DNA of 64,000 nt, taken from assembly GCF_017313785.1 (NCBI RefSeq), contig NZ_JAFLNL010000001.1, positions 310,001 through 374,000 on the forward strand, read 5' to 3'. Both the position numbers and the translations under genes were made by a program. A model generated the notes under the pieces. That model was given only the letters and a program-made list of their open reading frames with translations, searched no databases and was not told the DNA's origin. Positions 37,163 to 46,837 of the stretch are shown here, piece by piece. This stretch comes from Flagellimonas aurea. GTDB lineage: Bacteria; Bacteroidota; Bacteroidia; Flavobacteriales; Flavobacteriaceae. The stretch's first letter is position 1. Every line of letters starts with the position of its first letter.

Positions 37163-39529
37163 TTATTCCGTTCTAAGGCTCTTTATTGGATTTGCACTGG
37201 CCGCTCTAATGGCATGGTAACCAATCGTTAATATGGCGGCCGACAAAGTTCCTAATGTGGCCAAAACGAATATCCACCATGACATGGGGGCCCTATAAGC
37301 AAAGTTTTCCAACCATTTGTCCATAAACCAGTATGCAAATGGTGAGGCCAAGCAAATGGCAAAAAGCACCAGTTTTAAGAAATCCTTGGATAATAATGTG
37401 GTCACGTTTTCTACCGAAGCGCCCAATACTTTTCTAATCCCGATTTCTTTTCTTCGTTGCAATGCCGTGAAAGTGGCCAAGCCGAAAAGTCCCATTACCG
37501 CAATCAACATGGCAAAGCCCGTAAAGACTCCAAAAATCTTTGCCAAACGGTCTTCTGCTTTATACTGTGAGTCAAAAACATCGTCGAGAAAATAATATTC
37601 GAATGGCTGCTCGTTGTCATATTTCTGATATTTGGCCTTTAGTCCATCCAACATTGTTGGAATATTGGTTTTTGGTCCAACCTTGGCATAGAGCACCCCT
37701 CCTTTTTCAAGCCATTTGTAAGAAGGGTCATTCTTTATAAACAGGCATAACGCGCCTATCTTGTGGTGCAGCGAGGAGTAATTAAAATCTTTCAGCACGC
37801 CTTTGATTTCATACTGATCATTAATTTTTTGATCAATGGGATCATCTCTTAGGTTTAATCTGGCAATAGCAGCTTGATTAATTATCACGGCAGACCGGTT
37901 CCCCATTTTAGCAATAGAGTCCTTAGGTGGTACCGCCCATGAAAGGCCCATCATCGAAACAAAGTCTTTGTTTATGGTAAGCGTTGGCAAAAAAATCATC
38001 TCATCACCATTGTCGCTTTGGGCACTCATCATATTATGCCCCTTGTATAGTGGTAAAATACCTGAGCTGGTTTCCACTATTTCCGAAAGGGAGTTCACCT
38101 CTTCTTGAAATGCTCCGAAGTGTTTGCCGAGCTTTTCGGAAAAAGGCAGCATTACAATATTTTGCCTATTTACGCCTGTATCGGCGTGCCTGAAATAATC
38201 CAGCTGCCCATCCATTACAAATGCACAAATAATAAGGGCTACCGATATACCGAACTGGAAAACAGTGAAAAACTTTCTTAGCGCTATTCCTCCTTGCTGC
38301 TTGCTCAATTTTCCCTGTAGTACCACAATGGGCTTAAACGAGGAAAGTAAAATGGCGGGATATGCAGCTGCCAAAAATATGGTCAGTAACAGGAGCAATA
38401 CAAGTGACATTAGCATTTCGGGGCTAAAAATGAATGCGTTGTCCACTTGGACCCCTAAAAGCTCAAAGAATTTAGGTTGTAGTGTAAGACATAAAAAATA
38501 GCCCAAAACGAACGATATGATCGTGTAAAGCGCGGATTCGAAATAGAATTGTTGTGCAATGGCCCTTCTGGGTGCTCCCATTACTTTTCTGACTCCGACC
38601 TCCTTTGAACGTGTTGTGGAGCGGGCAGTGGACAAGCTTGCATAGTTTACCAATGCCAATATCAAAATCAAAAGGGCTACCAATGGAAATATGCCGATGT
38701 ATTTGTTTTTAGCCCAATCCTCACCTAAATGTAGACTCTGTAGTGGCCTCAACAGGTATTTTTTTTGGACATCATCACCTGCGTTCTTTCCAAAGGAATT
38801 TAGCAGGCCTGCCTCGACCATTTTAGGGTCGGCCGATCCATCCAACAGGAAAAGTGTGGTGAAGTTCAAGTGCCCTTGTTCAATATCCTCCTTATATTTT
38901 TCCATTCCCAACATACTGGAAATGGGCAGGATAAAATCAAAACCTATGCTTGAATTCGAAGGTGGGTCGGCTGAGACCCCTGTAACGGTAAATATCTCAT
39001 CACCAAAAAGCTGTAGCGGTCTTCCAATAGGATCGCTGTCCGCAAAATACTTTGTGGCCGTCCTTTCGGAAATAACAATACTGTTGGGATTGGCCAATAC
39101 CTCTCCTTTGTTGCCCTTTATAAGGTTAAAACTGAAGAACTCAAAAAAGTTTGGGTCTGCGAACAAAACCTTATCCTCGGAAAACTTTAACGAAGGGTTC
39201 TCTGTATTGGTAACCATAACATTTTCGGAAACCTTTTGATATCTTAGGTATTCTTGGATTCCTGCTACACTTCCTTTACCTTCCGGGGCATCGGAATAAT
39301 CCAAATACGGTATATGGATGGGGTCCTTACCAAAGGTTATCTTAGTTTCCGCTTGATAAATGTTACTGGCATCGTCATGAAACTTGTCATAGCTCAGCTC
39401 ATGGCCAACATAAAGAACTATCAGCATACAGGCGGCAAGTCCCATGGATAGGCCGACAATGTTTATTGTTGAATAAACCTTGCTCCTAACAAGCCCTCTC
39501 CATGCTATTTTTAGATAGTTCTTGATCAT
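37163..39529 (-). CDS. FtsX/MacB-like ABC permease, array member 4
   Basis: The shortest member (788 aa). It starts MIKNYLKIAWRGLVRSKVYS and carries RSKEVGVRKVMGAPRRA in the first half, PAILLSSFKPIVVLQGK before TM5 (Gln where others have Lys), RRKEIGIRKVLGASVEN in the second half, and the terminal NPIKSLRTE. The leader towards the following member (37142-37162) contains the shared TTTTTTGATTGAT sequence as read on the plus strand. It lies 10 nt after the previous permease. Same expected topology and role as the other seven. Confidence 0.9.
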   Translation of the reverse strand: MIKNYLKIAWRGLVRSKVYSTINIVGLSMGLAACMLIVLYVGHELSYDKFHDDASNIYQAETKITFGKDPIHIPYLDYSDAPEGKGSVAGIQEYLRYQKVSENVMVTNTENPSLKFSEDKVLFADPNFFEFFSFNLIKGNKGEVLANPNSIVISERTATKYFADSDPIGRPLQLFGDEIFTVTGVSADPPSNSSIGFDFILPISSMLGMEKYKEDIEQGHLNFTTLFLLDGSADPKMVEAGLLNSFGKNAGDDVQKKYLLRPLQSLHLGEDWAKNKYIGIFPLVALLILILALVNYASLSTARSTTRSKEVGVRKVMGAPRRAIAQQFYFESALYTIISFVLGYFLCLTLQPKFFELLGVQVDNAFIFSPEMLMSLVLLLLLTIFLAAAYPAILLSSFKPIVVLQGKLSKQQGGIALRKFFTVFQFGISVALIICAFVMDGQLDYFRHADTGVNRQNIVMLPFSEKLGKHFGAFQEEVNSLSEIVETSSGILPLYKGHNMMSAQSDNGDEMIFLPTLTINKDFVSMMGLSWAVPPKDSIAKMGNRSAVIINQAAIARLNLRDDPIDQKINDQYEIKGVLKDFNYSSLHHKIGALCLFIKNDPSYKWLEKGGVLYAKVGPKTNIPTMLDGLKAKYQKYDNEQPFEYYFLDDVFDSQYKAEDRLAKIFGVFTGFAMLIAVMGLFGLATFTALQRRKEIGIRKVLGASVENVTTLLSKDFLKLVLFAICLASPFAYWFMDKWLENFAYRAPMSWWIFVLATLGTLSAAILTIGYHAIRAASANPIKSLRTE

Positions 39530-39539
39530 GATCCTGTTC

Positions 39540-41939
39540 TTATTCCGTTCTCAAACTTTTGACCGGGTTGGATTTTGCCGCACGTATGGCCTGAAAACTT
39601 ACCGTGAGCACCGTTACCGCGAGGGCTCCGAGCATGGCCAAGCCAAAAATCCACCATTTCAAAATCACCCTGTACGGATATTCTTGAAGCCACCCGTTCA
39701 TCACATAATAAGCGATGGGGACCGCGATAAAACACGAGATAATCACCAACTTTAAAAAGTCCTTGGACAACATGTTCCACACATTGAATACCGAGGCTCC
39801 GAGTACTTTTCGGACCCCTATTTCCTTGGTGCGCTGCTCGGCCACAAAAGAGGTGAGTCCAAAAAGCCCCAAACAGCTTATTAAAATGGCAAGTGCGGTG
39901 AAGATCCCGGATAGGGTGCCAATCCGTTCTTCGGACGCAAATTTTTCAGCGTATTCCTCGTCCACAAAATCGTACTGAAAGGGAATGTTCGGGAAATGCT
40001 CTTTAAATACCCTCTCGATTACTGTAATGTTCTGGCTGGCACTCTGGGATGGGTTCAATCTCATATTGTAATAGGAAGCATTGCCGTATTTATCAAAAAC
40101 GTACATCCCTTGTTTCACTGGTTCGTACGGCGATTGTGCGATCATGTCCTGCACCACGCCTATTATCTTTAATGGTGGTGATGGGTCTTCCTCATCATCG
40201 TCCTTGATAAACTTTCCTATTGGATTCTTGAGCCCCATATATTTCACGGCCGTTTCATTGATCAACACGGCATTGGAGTCCGAGGGGAACTCCCGTGAAA
40301 AATCCCTTCCCTCCACAATCTTTAAGTTGAGACTTTTGGCATATTCAGGGGACACTTCGGTCCATGCCAGATCTTCTTGGAAACCTTCTGGTTTGCCCTC
40401 CCAAACAAATCCGCTCCGGTTGGACCAAATGTTAGTGGTCGGGGCGCTGGATGTGGACATTTCCACAACCGCTCCTGAATTGATGAATTCATCCCGCATC
40501 AATTCAAACTTGCCCGTAAAATCCTGGCTCATGGTCGGAATCTGGACCAGCCCCTCCTTATCGTACCCAATGGGTCTGTTTTTAGCATAATTGATCTGTT
40601 GCATTACGATCACGGTTCCGATGATGAACGCTACGGAAACGGTAAACTGGACCACCACCAAAATCTTTCTTGGTAAACCGGAATGCTTGCCTGCCTTGAA
40701 AGTTCCCTTTAAGACATCCACTGGTCTGAACGAGGATAAATAAAGAGCAGGATAGCTGCCCGCCAAAAGAGCTGTGACCGTTATAAAGACCAAGGAAACA
40801 CCCCAAAATGCAAGGGAGCCCCAAGGGAAGGATATTTCTTTTCTTGCCAAATTATTGAACCCGTTCAAGGACGCCACAACGATCAATACAGCAATTGCAA
40901 AGGCAAATGATACCACCAAAAAGGACTCGCCCAAAAACTGGTTGATCAATTGGGAGCGCTGAGACCCGATGGATTTTCTGATCCCCACCTCCTTTGCCCT
41001 TTTCTCCGAACGGGCGGTACTGAGATTCATAAAATTGATACAGGCCAAAAGCAATACAAACCCTCCGATAATTCCGAACAGCCAAACATATTTGATTCGG
41101 CCCCCTGCTTGCTTCCCGTTTTCGAAACTGCTGCGCAGGTGCCAATCCTCCATTGGAAATAGAAACAATTGGGCGTTGAATTCCCTGGAGTTTTCGTTCA
41201 GCTTCTGTTTTACCTCCAGAATTTTTGAGGTAACGGATTCCATGGTCGTATTGTCCGCGATCTGGACAAACATTTGAAACGAATTGTTCCCCCATTGATC
41301 TTCGGCATTTTTGATCCATTCGTTCACTGAGACATATTTATCCCATGGCATTATGAATTCTGTGTCATTAAAAGAGGCATTGAAAGGGAGGTCCTCGTAA
41401 ACTGCCGTGACCATCATATCGTATTGGCTATTTACCTCGATTACCTTTCCAATCGGTTCCTCGTCACCAAAAAGTGCCTTGGCGGTGGACTCGTTCAACA
41501 TTATGGAGTTGATTTCCCGAACACCGTCCCTTTCTCCCTTCAAAATTTTTATATCAAGGATTTCGGGAGCTTCCCGCTGCATAAAATTGCCTTCGCGAGA
41601 AATGCTTGTTTCCTTATATTTTAAATATTGGGAGGTGGTCCAAGAAGACATCACCAAATACTCAAAATTATCCATATAACCATCCCTAAAAGCTTTCTCC
41701 AATGGTCTCGGGATAGCGGGCCCGGTTCCGGTTTCCCCATTGAACGTTTGGGATTGGAATATTTGGGCAATTTTGTCCTTATTGGTGTTGTAATCGTTAT
41801 AGCTCAGCTCATCTTGCACCCACAGGCCGATAATGAGCGTTACCGCCATGCCCAACGCAAGACCTCCTACGTTGATTATGGTATAACCCTTGTTTTTTGC
41901 AAGGTTTCTCCAGGCGATTTTAATATAGTTCTTTAGCAT
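39540..41939 (-). CDS. FtsX/MacB-like ABC permease, array member 3
   Basis: A 799-aa permease with N-terminus MLKNYIKIAWRNLAKNKGYT, coupling motifs RAKEVGIRKSIGSQRSQ and RTKEIGVRKVLGASVFN, PALYLSSFRPVDVLKGT before TM5 and NPVKSLRTE at the end. The first periplasmic domain is between TM1 (about 20-42) and the start of the TM2-4 bundle near residue 285. The stop is only 10 nt from the next start, the tightest junction in the array, so these two are the best candidates for translational coupling. Confidence 0.9.
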   Translation of the reverse strand: MLKNYIKIAWRNLAKNKGYTIINVGGLALGMAVTLIIGLWVQDELSYNDYNTNKDKIAQIFQSQTFNGETGTGPAIPRPLEKAFRDGYMDNFEYLVMSSWTTSQYLKYKETSISREGNFMQREAPEILDIKILKGERDGVREINSIMLNESTAKALFGDEEPIGKVIEVNSQYDMMVTAVYEDLPFNASFNDTEFIMPWDKYVSVNEWIKNAEDQWGNNSFQMFVQIADNTTMESVTSKILEVKQKLNENSREFNAQLFLFPMEDWHLRSSFENGKQAGGRIKYVWLFGIIGGFVLLLACINFMNLSTARSEKRAKEVGIRKSIGSQRSQLINQFLGESFLVVSFAFAIAVLIVVASLNGFNNLARKEISFPWGSLAFWGVSLVFITVTALLAGSYPALYLSSFRPVDVLKGTFKAGKHSGLPRKILVVVQFTVSVAFIIGTVIVMQQINYAKNRPIGYDKEGLVQIPTMSQDFTGKFELMRDEFINSGAVVEMSTSSAPTTNIWSNRSGFVWEGKPEGFQEDLAWTEVSPEYAKSLNLKIVEGRDFSREFPSDSNAVLINETAVKYMGLKNPIGKFIKDDDEEDPSPPLKIIGVVQDMIAQSPYEPVKQGMYVFDKYGNASYYNMRLNPSQSASQNITVIERVFKEHFPNIPFQYDFVDEEYAEKFASEERIGTLSGIFTALAILISCLGLFGLTSFVAEQRTKEIGVRKVLGASVFNVWNMLSKDFLKLVIISCFIAVPIAYYVMNGWLQEYPYRVILKWWIFGLAMLGALAVTVLTVSFQAIRAAKSNPVKSLRTE

Positions 41940-41963
41940 GATCGATGGTGTTTTTTGATTGAT

Positions 41964-44381
41964 TTATTCATTGCGCAGACCTTTGGTCGGTTGTAAAAAG
42001 GCCGCTCCTATGGATTGATAGCTGATGGTCAGTACGGCAATGCACAGGGCGATGACCCCTGCCATTAAAAAAACTTCCCATCCAATACTGATTCTGTAAG
42101 CGAAACCTTCCAACCACCTGTTCATCAAATACCAACCGATGGGTATGGCGATCGCTATTGAAATGATGATAAGTTTCAGAAAGTCAAAAGTGAGCAGTTT
42201 ATAAATATTTTGGAAGGGCGCGCCGAGCACTCTACGGATGCTTATCTCCTTTCTTCGCTGCTCTACCATAAATGCTGATAGGGCAAACAGGCCCAGACAG
42301 GCCACAAGAATGGCAAATAGGGCAAAACTGTTGAATATTTTGCCCATTCGCTGTACATCTTCGTGCATTTGGGCAAATTCCTGCTCCAGAAAAGAGTAGT
42401 TGAGTGCTTGATTAGGAACATTTCTGTTCCAAACTTGTTCAATGGCAGCGAGCGCATCGGTCGGGTTTCCCTTTTCAAGTTTTACCGAAACAGCTCCATT
42501 GTCCTTTCCGATGACCAATGACAATGCGGTGATATCCTCTTTCAAGGATTTAAAATGAAAATCCTCTATCACCCCTATAATCTCAAAAACTTGGCTGTTG
42601 TTGTCCAATTTTTTACCGATTGGATCCTTTAGACCAAGCTCTGCGGCCATTTTGTTATTGATGACTATCGAATTGATGGAATCGTAGGCAAAGTCCTTTG
42701 AAAAAGTTCTGCCCTTATCCAATTGGATACCCAAGGTCTCGGTATAGCCATAGTCAACCTTCCAAATCTGTGCAGCTACACCTCTTCCTCCATCATCCTG
42801 GCCATCGACCATAAAGGTGTTACCATTTCGGCTCCCTCCATCAATGGGCAAATAGTTGGTGGATGTCACGCTTTTCACCTGGGATAATGATGATAATTGT
42901 TGTTTAAATGATTCTATTTTGTTGTCAAGAATATGGGTGCCCTCCAGCACTACCACACGTTCCTTATCATATCCCAGTTCCTTGCTGACGATATAGTCCA
43001 TCTGGCGGTAGATGATCAATGTGCCAATAATGAGGATCACCGAAGTGGTAAATTGAAAGATGACCAATCCACTGCGCAGTCTGCCACTTTTGCTGCCCAC
43101 GCTCAAGGAACCTTTAAGAACATTGGCCGGTTTAAAGGCCGATAGGTAAAACGCCGGATAAATTCCTGCCAAAACACCTACAAACAATGCAGCAACAAGC
43201 AATACGGGCACAAACCACCAATCGCTCCATGGGAGTTCAATGTCTTTTGAAGCGATTTCATTAAAGAACGGTAGCAGTCCCCAAGCCAAGAACACACCTA
43301 GCACAAAGGAAATAACACTGAACATGACCGATTCGGTCAAAAATTGGTTGACCAAACTGTTCCTAAATGCCCCAATGGTCTTTCTTAAACCCACTTCTTT
43401 GGCCCTGTTTGCCGATTTGGCCGTGGAAAGATTGATAAAGTTGATAATGGCCAAGAGCAGTACAAAAATGGCTATGGCCGCAAAGAGCCATACAAACTTG
43501 ACATCGCCATGCTTCAATCCATCCTGCATTTTTAGGTCCGATTTCAGGTAAATGTCCGTTACCGGTTGCAGTTTGTACTCAGCGGTCCGCAGTACATCTA
43601 TAAAACTGGCCGAGCGGCCCCTTTCCATTTGCGCCGGAATAATGTATTTTTCAACAATGGATGACATTTTTTGTTCCAATTCCCGAATATCGGTGTTCGG
43701 ATTGACCAACACATAGGTAAAATAGTTCTGGTTGGTCCAGCTTCCATTGGTGTCCTCCACAGGAAGCATAAAATCAAAATCAAGATGTGAATTCTCCGGT
43801 ATGTCTTCCATGATACCTGTGACGGTATAGGGATTTGATGTATCGTTGTCCAAGAACACAAGCTGTTCCAAAGCGTTGCCGCTGGGAAAATATTTATCCG
43901 CTTTGGATTTGGAAATCACGATACTTTTGGGATTGGTCAACGCAGTTGTCGGGTCTCCCTGTTCCAGTTCGATTTCCAAAATCTCAAAAGCCTCCTGATC
44001 CGCAATGATGAAGTTCTCTTCAAAAGTGTTCTCCTGTGCCCCGTTTATCCTAAAACCTCGTTTGCCCGCACCAAAGATTTCAATGGTGTTCACTTTTCCC
44101 GCCTTGGTTATTTCGGCAAAATCAGATTGGAGTGCATCGGAAAAAGGCAATTGAAAGTGGGTGCTCTTCATTACCTCTCCTTGAACCTCTCCTTGGAACA
44201 CCACTCGGTATATGTGGTCTTTGTTTTGGTAATGGGTATCATAACTGGATTCATTGCCGATGAAAAGGGTGATCAAAAGACAGGCCGCGATACCAACGGC
44301 AAACCCACCTATTTTTATAAATGTGAAGAGCTTGTCCTTTTTTATACTTCTCCATGCGATATTTAAGTGGTTCTTGAACAT
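41964..44381 (-). CDS. FtsX/MacB-like ABC permease, array member 2
   Basis: An 805-aa paralogue (MFKNHLNIAWRSIKKDKLFT). The first coupling motif is RAKEVGLRKTIGAFRNS. The second is altered to RRKEISIRRVLGAPFQN (Gly to Ser, Lys to Arg), and the C-terminus reads QPTKGLRNE instead of NPVKSLR, so the second half is the most divergent of the array. Otherwise the duplicated architecture is intact, with PAFYLSAFKPANVLKGS before TM5. It is followed by a 24-nt gap and preceded by a 33-nt gap with the shared 26-nt leader repeat. Confidence 0.9.
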   Translation of the reverse strand: MFKNHLNIAWRSIKKDKLFTFIKIGGFAVGIAACLLITLFIGNESSYDTHYQNKDHIYRVVFQGEVQGEVMKSTHFQLPFSDALQSDFAEITKAGKVNTIEIFGAGKRGFRINGAQENTFEENFIIADQEAFEILEIELEQGDPTTALTNPKSIVISKSKADKYFPSGNALEQLVFLDNDTSNPYTVTGIMEDIPENSHLDFDFMLPVEDTNGSWTNQNYFTYVLVNPNTDIRELEQKMSSIVEKYIIPAQMERGRSASFIDVLRTAEYKLQPVTDIYLKSDLKMQDGLKHGDVKFVWLFAAIAIFVLLLAIINFINLSTAKSANRAKEVGLRKTIGAFRNSLVNQFLTESVMFSVISFVLGVFLAWGLLPFFNEIASKDIELPWSDWWFVPVLLVAALFVGVLAGIYPAFYLSAFKPANVLKGSLSVGSKSGRLRSGLVIFQFTTSVILIIGTLIIYRQMDYIVSKELGYDKERVVVLEGTHILDNKIESFKQQLSSLSQVKSVTSTNYLPIDGGSRNGNTFMVDGQDDGGRGVAAQIWKVDYGYTETLGIQLDKGRTFSKDFAYDSINSIVINNKMAAELGLKDPIGKKLDNNSQVFEIIGVIEDFHFKSLKEDITALSLVIGKDNGAVSVKLEKGNPTDALAAIEQVWNRNVPNQALNYSFLEQEFAQMHEDVQRMGKIFNSFALFAILVACLGLFALSAFMVEQRRKEISIRRVLGAPFQNIYKLLTFDFLKLIIISIAIAIPIGWYLMNRWLEGFAYRISIGWEVFLMAGVIALCIAVLTISYQSIGAAFLQPTKGLRNE

Positions 44382-44384
44382 ACA

Positions 44385-44410
44385 ATTGATTTGATCGTTT
44401 TTTGATTGAT
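44385..44410 (-). repeat. Leader repeat upstream of permease 2 of the array
   Basis: This 26-nt AT-rich stretch is the same as the one at 46800-46826 except for one T in the homopolymer. It lies just before the ATG of the downstream permease. Shorter versions recur before other permeases of the array (see 37142, 41940 and 32212). Confidence 0.7.
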
Positions 44411-44414
44411 TTTT

Positions 44415-46796
44415 TTATTCTGCTTTCAGACTTTTGGTCGGATTGGCCAACGCTGCCCTTATAGACTGAAAGCTGACCGTTACAAGGGCTATACCCAAAG
44501 CAATACATCCGGACAAAGCAAACACCCACCATTGAATCTTGATTCGATATGCAAAACCTTCCAGCCAATTCTCCATGGAAAAATAGGCCAACGGAAATCC
44601 TATGACCAGACCTACCAGTACCAGCTTTGTAAAATCAGCAGATAGCATTTGGCTTATTTTGGCCACAGATGCTCCCAATACCTTTCGTATGCCAATTTCC
44701 TTTCTTCGTTGTTCCGCCGTATAAGCCGCCAGGCCAAAAAGACCCAACGCGGCCACAAAAATGGCCAACATACAGAACACAACACTAATCTGTCCTGTTC
44801 GTTTTTCCTTGGCGTACAGTCTTGCAATATTTTGATCCAAAAAGGAATAATTGAAATCCAGATTAGTAACGACTTTGGTAAAGGTTCCTTTAAGTTCCTC
44901 CACAGTGTTGGCCAAATTGCCGGACTTAAACCGCACAAGCATATAAGATTTGCCCTCTCCTGAATTATTGTGAAATGCATAGGCTCCAATAGGTTGGTGC
45001 AACGATTCATAATTAAAGTCGTCCACCACTCCCACTATGGTCTGTGGAACCCCGATAAAGACTTCCTTTCCAATGGCCTCTTCTGGGGAATACCCCAAAA
45101 AATCAACCGCTTTTTTATTCAGGACCACTTCAACCAAAGTATCCGTTTCACTTTTGAATTCGGGCAAACTCTCTCCTGCCAAAAGCTGTAGTTTGAGTGC
45201 GTCAACAATACCTGCATCGCTCACGTTGGTCTGGATATTGAGCCCTTTATTGTCCGTGCCTTTTTTTCGAAGTGTCCGTCCGCTCACATCCATTCCGGGA
45301 TACCCCTGTACCATGGATACAGCAGTTACTTCTGAGAGTTTTTTAAACTCTTGCTCCAGAGCATTACGCTTTTCTTCCCCGCTCAATCCTCCAATAGAAA
45401 TAGCCATCACATTGTCCGCAACAAAACCCAAGTTCTTGTTCTGGATATATTTTGTTTGTTGATAGATGACCATAACCCCAACTATCAAGGCCGCCGAAGC
45501 GGCAAATTGCATTACCACAAGACCTTTTCTGATCACCAAATTCCCTTTTCCACGATTTAAGGAAGGTGATAGGATTTCCTTTGGCAAAAACTTGGATAGG
45601 TAAAGCGATGGGTATAGGCCAGATACTAGCGTCGTAATACCCCATACACCTAAGGTTGCGGATGCAAAAGCTGGTGTCAGCAGCAGATCCATGGTCAAAC
45701 TTTGGTTTGTTAAGGCATTAAAACCGGGCAATAACAACAGAGTCAGTATAATGCCCAGCACAATGGAAATGGCCGTGATGAGTCCTGCTTCCAGATAAAA
45801 TCTCCACACTAAGGATTTTGAAGAGGCTCCCAGGGTTTTGCTTATTCCCACTTCCTTGGAACGCTTTTGGGAACGGGCCGTGGTAAGGTTCATGTAGTTG
45901 ATACAAGCAATCAAAAGAATCAAAATGGCTAAATAGGTAAGGTTGCGGACCTCATTGATGTCCCCGATATGGGAAGCATAACCGCTAGCAAAAGATGCCG
46001 AATATAAGTGTACCTTTTCCAAAGGTTGTAGACCAAACGTGTACCATTGGCCCTCTTTTTCAATATTTGCCTTCAGCATTTGGTCAATTTGTGCCTGAGT
46101 GGCCTCTACGGAAACATTCTTCTTTAATAAACAATAAGTCTCAAAACTGGCATTGCTCCAAGATTTTCTGTCGTAGAACCAATATCCGTTGCTCGAGGCC
46201 ATAATGTCCGCATCAAGGGTACTGTTTTCAGGGAAATCCTTGTATATTCCTGTTACCTCAAGCTCACGATCGTTATCGACCACTATGGTTTGTCCGATCG
46301 GATTTTGGTCGCCAAAATAGGTTTGGGCGGCTTTTTCGGAAAGAATTACCGTACCGGGTCTGTCCAAGGCGCCGGTAGAACTTCCTTTAACCATTTCAAT
46401 ATCAAAAATGGTAAGCAGCTCCTTATCTACCCAATAAAAAAGGTTTTCGGTAAAGTTTTGATTATTAATGCGCAATGAGGCGGGGTCGCCAAAATTATGT
46501 TTCAACAACCTTGCGGCACTTTCCACATTCGTCACCTCTTCTTTCATGGCCAAGGCCGTTACCGGAGGTACTGTGGCCCAGGTCTCAAAACCAAAATCTC
46601 CATTGGTTTTTAATAAAACCCGTTGGATCCTGTCTTTCTTTGGAAACATGGAGTCAAAGCTCCTTTCGTAGGAAATGAACAGAAAAAGCAACATCACAAT
46701 AGTGAGGCCTATAGAAAGTCCCACTATATTAATTATTGAAAAAAGTCTATTGGACTTGAGATTTCTCCACGCTACCTTTAGATTGTTCCTGAACAT
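44415..46796 (-). CDS. FtsX/MacB-like ABC permease, array member 1 (first)
   Basis: A 793-aa permease, the first of the eight in transcription order and 41 nt after the canonical ATPase. It begins MFRNNLKVAWRNLKSNRLFS. The first coupling motif is RSKEVGISKTLGASSKS, with Ser in place of the conserved Arg. The second is RRKEIGIRKVLGASVAK, and the end is NPTKSLKAE. PSLYLSKFLPKEILSPS before TM5 lacks the LKG turn of the other members. Placement next to the ATPase and adaptor suggests it could be the founding partner of the set, which is inference only. Confidence 0.9.
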   Translation of the reverse strand: MFRNNLKVAWRNLKSNRLFSIINIVGLSIGLTIVMLLFLFISYERSFDSMFPKKDRIQRVLLKTNGDFGFETWATVPPVTALAMKEEVTNVESAARLLKHNFGDPASLRINNQNFTENLFYWVDKELLTIFDIEMVKGSSTGALDRPGTVILSEKAAQTYFGDQNPIGQTIVVDNDRELEVTGIYKDFPENSTLDADIMASSNGYWFYDRKSWSNASFETYCLLKKNVSVEATQAQIDQMLKANIEKEGQWYTFGLQPLEKVHLYSASFASGYASHIGDINEVRNLTYLAILILLIACINYMNLTTARSQKRSKEVGISKTLGASSKSLVWRFYLEAGLITAISIVLGIILTLLLLPGFNALTNQSLTMDLLLTPAFASATLGVWGITTLVSGLYPSLYLSKFLPKEILSPSLNRGKGNLVIRKGLVVMQFAASAALIVGVMVIYQQTKYIQNKNLGFVADNVMAISIGGLSGEEKRNALEQEFKKLSEVTAVSMVQGYPGMDVSGRTLRKKGTDNKGLNIQTNVSDAGIVDALKLQLLAGESLPEFKSETDTLVEVVLNKKAVDFLGYSPEEAIGKEVFIGVPQTIVGVVDDFNYESLHQPIGAYAFHNNSGEGKSYMLVRFKSGNLANTVEELKGTFTKVVTNLDFNYSFLDQNIARLYAKEKRTGQISVVFCMLAIFVAALGLFGLAAYTAEQRRKEIGIRKVLGASVAKISQMLSADFTKLVLVGLVIGFPLAYFSMENWLEGFAYRIKIQWWVFALSGCIALGIALVTVSFQSIRAALANPTKSLKAE

Positions 46797-46799
46797 GTG

Positions 46800-46826
46800 A
46801 TTGATTTGATCGTTTTTTTGATTGAT
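46800..46826 (-). repeat. Leader repeat upstream of first permease
   Basis: A 27-nt counterpart of the repeat at 44385-44410, again directly upstream of a permease ATG (46796). Read on the minus strand both give ATCAATCAAAAAA then CGATCAAATCAAT. Confidence 0.7.
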
Positions 46827-46837
46827 GACATAAACTC

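Noticed and set aside
27329..46796. Assembly duplication as the origin of the eight permease genes
   Set aside because: The translated proteins differ throughout their periplasmic domains and even in conserved motifs, so they are distinct genes and not repeated copies of one read.
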